From positions 17,501-39,005 of the forward strand of contig JAHBMJ010000768.1 in the NCBI GenBank assembly GCA_018398765.1: a stretch of DNA of 21,505 nucleotides. The letters are read 5' to 3'. How positions within the stretch are numbered: position 1 is the stretch's first letter; every line of letters begins with the position of its first letter. The position numbers and the translations under genes were made by a program. Positions 17,407 through 21,505 of this stretch are shown one piece after another. The notes beneath the pieces were generated by a model. It did not search any database and was not told the origin of the DNA. It saw only the letters and a list, made by a program, of their open reading frames with translations. The stretch comes from Chromera velia. Lineage: Eukaryota; Sar; Chromeraceae.

Positions 17407-18152
17407 CATTGAACAAATAAATTGCAAATAAATTTCTTTGACCAGCTTGATGCAAACAATTATTGCAATAGTTGCAATTAATTGCCAATAATTGCTTATA
17501 AAACAAAAATTTAATTTTTTTAGGTGCTCTAGGGAGTTATACTAAGTTATACAACTCATTTAAATAAATTTACTAAGCTATTACTTGGTATTAATACCTG
17601 TAATATATTCAACAATAACTATTTTTATTTTTTAACATAGAAAATATAAACTTAGAATTCAATATGAATGAAAAAGAATATAAACACACTTTTATGTACG
17701 GTTCATAACATAAAAATTCCGCAACTGTACGTACAAGCAGTAAAAACTTACTTAGTCGGCTACTCCTTTGCTTTACTTAGTTGGCTGAAGCTGCCAAACA
17801 ACAGACAACAACAGAAGACTGAGCCGTTTCCATAAATACATACATGTAACAGTATTGTACATACATATACGCGTATTTCGTCGGTCTACGCGGCTTAATT
17901 GCGTGCAAAGCAGTCGCACTGCGCGTATACCGCGCCTACTTTGCACTGCGCGTATGCTTGATCGCTCTGGCGCCCTATAACGCGCGTTTGGCCTTGTTTT
18001 TTACTAGTTTTGAGCCCAATAAAACACCCCAGACTCTCAATTTTGAAATTGTATACAATTATTGCAATAAATTGCAATGAGCTAAGAGCTTGCAATGAAT
18101 TATTGCTCCCAATTATTTGCAATTATTACAATTACAATTATTGCTTTCAATG
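17407..18152. mobile_element. Possible AT-rich non-autonomous element
   Basis: CATTGAA at 17407-17413 is mirrored by TTCAATG at 18146-18152. Next to each end lie clusters of AATTGCAA- and ATTGCAATA-type motifs (about 17415-17500 and 18045-18150). C-runs sit just outside both ends. Terminal inverted repeats with subterminal motif arrays are typical of DNA transposons and MITEs. Here the inverted repeat is only 7 bp and no target-site duplication is clear. The interior holds no transposase. It contains a short GC-rich island with GCACTGCGCGTAT twice (about 17915 and 17942). Confidence 0.25.
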
Positions 18153-18181
18153 TATTGACGCCCCCCCAAATAATTAATAGT

Positions 18182-18205
18182 CCGCAGCGGCTGCGCGCGC
18201 TGCGG
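18182..18205. other. GC-rich perfect hairpin
   Basis: CCGCAGCG (18182-18189) pairs with CGCTGCGG (18198-18205) around an 8-nt GC loop. It sits directly at the edge of the AT-rich block. No gene is adjacent; its function is unknown. Confidence 0.5.
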
Positions 18206-18609
18206 CTCGCAAAGCTTTCAAGGGGATTTAAAATCGGATCGGAATCCAATTTTGACGCACGCATATGGTAGAATTGATGTAGCATGCATGAGCTCTGATT
18301 TGACAAAGGTTTTAATAAGCTAGTCACACTGCATATGTCTCTTCACACTGCCCATAAAGTGTTTACTGTTCACCACTCATATTTCCTAATGTTCTCAGAT
18401 CAGGTCACACTTTGTCGAAGTCAAGGCTGCTCTACGCTTTGCAGAGGGAGCAGACTTCGGGTGGAACCTCAGCCATCTCTTTTCTTTTAAGCATGGGTTT
18501 ATTTCCCCGTCTCGTTCTGTCAAGTAGGTGAGGTGGATAAAATTGGAGAGGGTCGTCTTGCTTCCAATCTTAGGTCGAAGTCTTATTCTGCTGCATGCCC
18601 CAATGCAAG

Positions 18610-19050
18610 CTTTCAAGCTCTTACTTGCCTTGCTGGGGGAACTGGGGCTGTTTTCGTCTTCCTTCTGGTGAGTTTGAGGTTCTGTCTCCTCTCAGACGTG
18701 AGCTAGAGGTGACCCTCATTACATCATATCAGGCGCTTGCCCACCTTTGCCCAAACTCCCATACTTCCTTATCTTCTTAGTATGTATCTGCAGGCAGGAT
18801 TTAGGACTCCCACTAGGCTGTTTGAGGGAGCTTTGGTGGGTTCATCCGTTTGTCTTTCTCAAAGCTTTCAAGCCGTTCCATCATGTCGGAGCATGATGCA
18901 CCTCTGACCCTCGCCTGGAACTTCATTCTTTTCTTGCTCTGTGACTATATGCAGGATCTCAGATTCCTTTTTGCCTTTGCTGAGGAGCTGGGATTGCTTT
19001 CATCCTTTTCCTGGTGAGTGTTCATTTCTATCTCTCTATGTGGGTCAGCG
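18610..19050 (+). repeat. Diverged ~100-bp duplication with donor-like GTGAGT
   Basis: Sequence around 18610-18710 recurs, diverged, around 18955-19055 (offset about 346 bp). Both copies run through TTGCC, GAACTGGGG or GAGCTGGGA, and TCTGGTGAGT or CCTGGTGAGT (GTGAGT at 18668 and 19014). An AG stands before each copy. If these were exons, the copies would encode AFKLLLALLGELGLFSSSFW and DLRFLFAFAEELGLLSSFSW. A second frame is also similar in both copies, so DNA-level duplication alone could explain the likeness. I see no complete gene. Confidence 0.4.
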
Positions 19051-19336
19051 CATGATGCACTGTCGAGCAGATATTTGCTTTGAACCGTTGTTTTTGGCTT
19101 TGTCGCCTCTCAGGGATGCGATTGAATGCAGGTTCCGTTAATTTTGAGGGCGCTCGATTAGGAACGGTGCTTGAGGACCTATGCGACAGCTGTCTCTCTG
19201 AGTCAGTCGTTGTGGTTTGTTTTTATTTGGTCTGTGTTAGTCGCGTCGCTTTGCACCCATGCCTGCCAATCAAAAACAGTTAAGAGCATCAAAGAGGCAT
19301 GATTTAGAAAGAGAGAAGAGTGAGTATGGCAACCTG

Positions 19337-19375
19337 GGGAGAGCCAACGGGAGGAGAGGGGGGGTTGGCTCCCCC
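19337..19375. other. Stem-loop with 8-bp perfect core
   Basis: GAGCCAAC (19341-19348) pairs with GTTGGCTC (19364-19371), extended outward by GGGG and CCCC with one bulged A. The loop is purine-rich. It lies about 50 bp before the 3' E copy. Its role is unknown. Confidence 0.5.
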
Positions 19376-19420
19376 TACTCCCTGTTTGTCTCCCTTTCAC
19401 TGCATATCTGTCTGACAGCT

Positions 19421-19770
19421 GCTCTGACGACTGCGCTTAGTTTAATTCGATTCGGAACTGGAAACGTCTTCTTCTGGTTCGTTCGACGGAACTGTCAGAA
19501 TAGACTATCGTCTTTTCTCCTTCGTTTGACTCCTCTTCAACTAGTTAACATATCTTTTCTGACTCACGCATTTTTCTGAGCGCGCGGCGGATAAAACCGC
19601 CACCACTATTTTTTTTCGCCCGCGCGGGATGGATTTGACGTTCCCGGCTCGGCGCCTTGGTGCCGCAAAGGCCGCGCCGGGCCCGGGACTATATTTTTCG
19701 TCGGATCGTGATTTCCGTCGTTTGAACGCACGGCTTCGCTCCGCGCAAGCTAGGCTTCGCCTTCCATGCA
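19421..19770 (+). repeat. Dispersed repeat E, 3' part, upstream of the thioredoxin-fold gene
   Basis: Matches the reverse complement of about 4260 down to 3940, from GCTCTGACGA through AACTGGAAACGTCTTCTTC, CTTCAACTAGTTAACATATC and GGCGGATAAAACCGCC to GCTTCGCCTTCCATGCA. Its palindrome (19650-19665) is GC-shifted yet still pairs. The outer arm CCCGGC (19643-19648) pairs with GCCGGG (19676-19681). It ends about 160 bp before an ATG, so it may lie in that gene's promoter or 5' UTR. Confidence 0.88.
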
Positions 19771-19929
19771 GGTCTGAAGCTAGCTAGCCCAGGGGGGGCA
19801 GCCAATCCAATCTGGCCGGACACGTGACCTGCTGTACGTCTGACATGCATGATGCAAAGAAAGCGAGGAGACTGAGGGTTTTGCAAAGGATTGGTAAGGC
19901 GGTGTCGAACTAAGAAGTTTCTGTTGAAA
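19771..19929 (+). promoter_or_regulatory. Putative promoter/5' UTR with CCAAT and CACGTG
   Basis: The interval between the E repeat and the ATG contains CCAAT at 19803-19807 and the palindromic CACGTG (G-box/E-box core) at 19821-19826, about 105-125 bp before the start codon. No TATA box is evident. Both motifs are common plant and algal promoter elements, but each is short enough to occur by chance. Transcription start and regulation are therefore inferred. Confidence 0.35.
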
Positions 19930-20931
19930 ATGACTCTTAAGGTTCCGCTGTGGTTAGTTCTATGCGTGTCAGTCTTGCCCGCGGTGGTGATGTCCTTCCG
20001 TCGTCTTCCTGTACACGACAGGGGCAGCAGGCTTCTCCTGCGCATGGCTTCAACAGAGAAGTACAAAAGCAACCCTCCGACGCCGAAAAGGTTCACCGTG
20101 CGTCCTGATCAGGTCTTGAACGTTGCCGCTGCTTCCTTCCCTCTCGTGACCCGTCTCGGCAGTGGTATCACCGTCTCTGGGTACAAGGTCGGCATTGAGA
20201 AGACCAACCAGACGACCGCAGATGCACAGTCCTCCTCTCCGGCAGAATATGCGCTTTTTGACTTTGGAGGAAGACGAACAGTGGAGGGGAGCGCTCTGGG
20301 GGCACGTCCCGCCAAGCCGGTAGTGCTGTATGAGTTTGAGGGTTGTCCGTTTTGTAAGAAGGTTCGGGAAGCCGTCTCGATCCTCGATCTTGACGTGGAA
20401 ATGCGACCGTGTCCCAAGGATGGCACCACATACAGGGAGTATGTCTCCCAAACGGGGGGTAAGAAGATGTTTCCTTACCTGGAGGATCCGAACACAGGCA
20501 CAAAAATGTACGAGAGTGACGATATCATTCAGTATCTCTTCGATCAGTACGGAGACGGCAAAGTCCCCTCTCTGCTGACAATGGGGGCTCTAACGACCAT
20601 CACAGCAGGGCTCGGTCTGGCTCCCCGACTAGGAAGGGGGTCTTCTTGCAAGCCCTCAAAGAAGGCTAATAAGTCTCTAGAGTTATGGGGGTATGAGGGG
20701 TCCCCTTTTGTGAAACTAGTTAGGGAAGTGCTGTGTGAGAGGGAGTTGCCTTATTTGATGCTGAACTGTGCGAGAGGAAGTCCAAAGAGACAGGAGCTGT
20801 ACGAGAGACAGGGAACGTTCCAGGTCCCCTATCTGGAGGATCCCAATACGGGTGTGAAGATGTTTGAGTCCGCAGAGATAGTCGAATACCTGAATTCGGA
20901 GTATGGGGTCGAGACAGAACCCTCGGCTTGA
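19930..20931 (+). CDS. Plastid-targeted tandem thioredoxin-fold (GST N-terminal-like) protein
   Basis: Intronless 333-residue protein. I chose the ATG at 19930 because it gives a hydrophobic signal peptide (MTLKVPLWLVLCVSVLPAVV) with Phe-23 just after a likely cleavage site, then a basic stretch to about residue 60. Upstream in-frame codons lack an ATG. Two homologous thioredoxin-fold domains follow. Domain 1 (about 130-210) has GCPFCKK, with Cys139 and Cys142 as the redox pair, then FPYLEDPNTG carrying the cis-Pro and ESDDIIQYL. Domain 2 (about 249-325) has GSPFVKL in place of the CxxC, then VPYLEDPNTG and ESAEIVEYL. The layout matches plant and cyanobacterial plastid proteins with two GST_N_3/glutaredoxin-like domains, annotated as thioredoxin family or GST N-terminal proteins. 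The GST C-terminal helical domain is absent, so a classical transferase is unlikely. A redox or glutathione-linked role in the plastid is inferred; the substrate is unknown. It has no partner genes nearby. Confidence 0.9.
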   Translation: MTLKVPLWLVLCVSVLPAVVMSFRRLPVHDRGSRLLLRMASTEKYKSNPPTPKRFTVRPDQVLNVAAASFPLVTRLGSGITVSGYKVGIEKTNQTTADAQSSSPAEYALFDFGGRRTVEGSALGARPAKPVVLYEFEGCPFCKKVREAVSILDLDVEMRPCPKDGTTYREYVSQTGGKKMFPYLEDPNTGTKMYESDDIIQYLFDQYGDGKVPSLLTMGALTTITAGLGLAPRLGRGSSCKPSKKANKSLELWGYEGSPFVKLVREVLCERELPYLMLNCARGSPKRQELYERQGTFQVPYLEDPNTGVKMFESAEIVEYLNSEYGVETEPSA

Positions 20932-21290
20932 GGGGGTGAATCGGAATGTGTAGTCAAGAAAGGCAGATCTGGTTTTGTAAAGCAGTGTGTAGTGAACTCA
21001 AGTGAAAGAATGATCGTCCGCGTGATGCATTGAGAAGAGAATATGCAGAGAGAGAGAGAAAAAAACAAAGCTAGAAAGGAAGGTCGACGGACTGATTGAT
21101 TGATAGATTGCGTGATTGACCTGTTTGTCGCGGCTTCAGAAACACGCTGAGGGTACGAAGTCAATCAAAGTTAGTAGAACATCAGGTAGAAGAAGACGTA
21201 CAATGTGAGTCGTCTGTTGCCGGTCTGAAGCTTTGTACGTATGTCAGTATGCCTATCTGCAGTTGTGCCCCTACGCCTGTTTGTCTGTCC
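20932..21290. other. 3' flank of the thioredoxin-fold gene, no further gene
   Basis: Contains a purine run (GAGAGAGAGAGAAAAAAAC, about 21049-21067), tandem GATT motifs (about 21094-21110) and TGTAA at about 20975, possibly the 3' processing region. No canonical AATAAA is seen close to the stop. No further coding sequence on either strand. Confidence 0.5.

Positions 21291-21505
<215 letters not shown>

Noticed and set aside
17891-17990. tRNA or small RNA gene in the GC-rich island
   Set aside because: No cloverleaf or conserved boxes could be drawn. Only a 13-bp direct repeat (GCACTGCGCGTAT) is present.
20050-20503. Minus-strand open frames of 106-133 codons
   Set aside because: Shadows of the strongly supported plus-strand thioredoxin-fold gene.

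Overview
This is a nuclear, repeat-dominated piece of a eukaryotic genome. It has spliceosomal-type signals, long microsatellites, kilobases of satellite DNA and one clear intronless gene at the right end. That gene's product starts with a signal peptide followed by a Phe just after the predicted cleavage site and a basic, Ser/Thr-containing stretch. This is the bipartite plastid-targeting style of algae with red-lineage complex plastids (stramenopiles or chromerid-like alveolates). The lineage call is an inference from one leader; I cannot name a species.

Layout. 1-300 holds no clear gene. 304-1050 is a (CTGT)n compound microsatellite with purine-rich spacers. 1199-2623 contains two or three weakly supported coding stretches, one with an in-frame TAG that may be removed by an alternative splice acceptor. 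2640-3506 is AT-rich and empty. 3507-6203 is a mosaic of two dispersed repeat families, called here R1 and E. It includes an inverted E copy and a tandem array with an exact 782-bp period (two full units and one truncated unit).

6607-15925 is a ~9.3-kb satellite of roughly 185-190 units of 48/49 bp (number estimated from length), interrupted once at 7375-7569. The consensus unit is stop-free in all six frames, which explains the many long open frames here. It also folds into a short hairpin. 16129-16671 repeats R1 followed by the 5' part of E. 16680-19420 is mostly non-coding, with an AT-rich element-like block and a diverged ~100-bp duplication. 19421-19770 is the 3' part of E. It ends about 160 bp before the start codon of the thioredoxin-fold gene (19930-20931). 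The window closes in a long (CT)n tract.

There is no operon-like cooperation between genes. The biological interest lies in the repeats: the six-frame-open hairpin satellite, the dispersed E/R1 elements whose stems show compensatory changes between copies, and an E copy placed at the promoter of the only confident gene.
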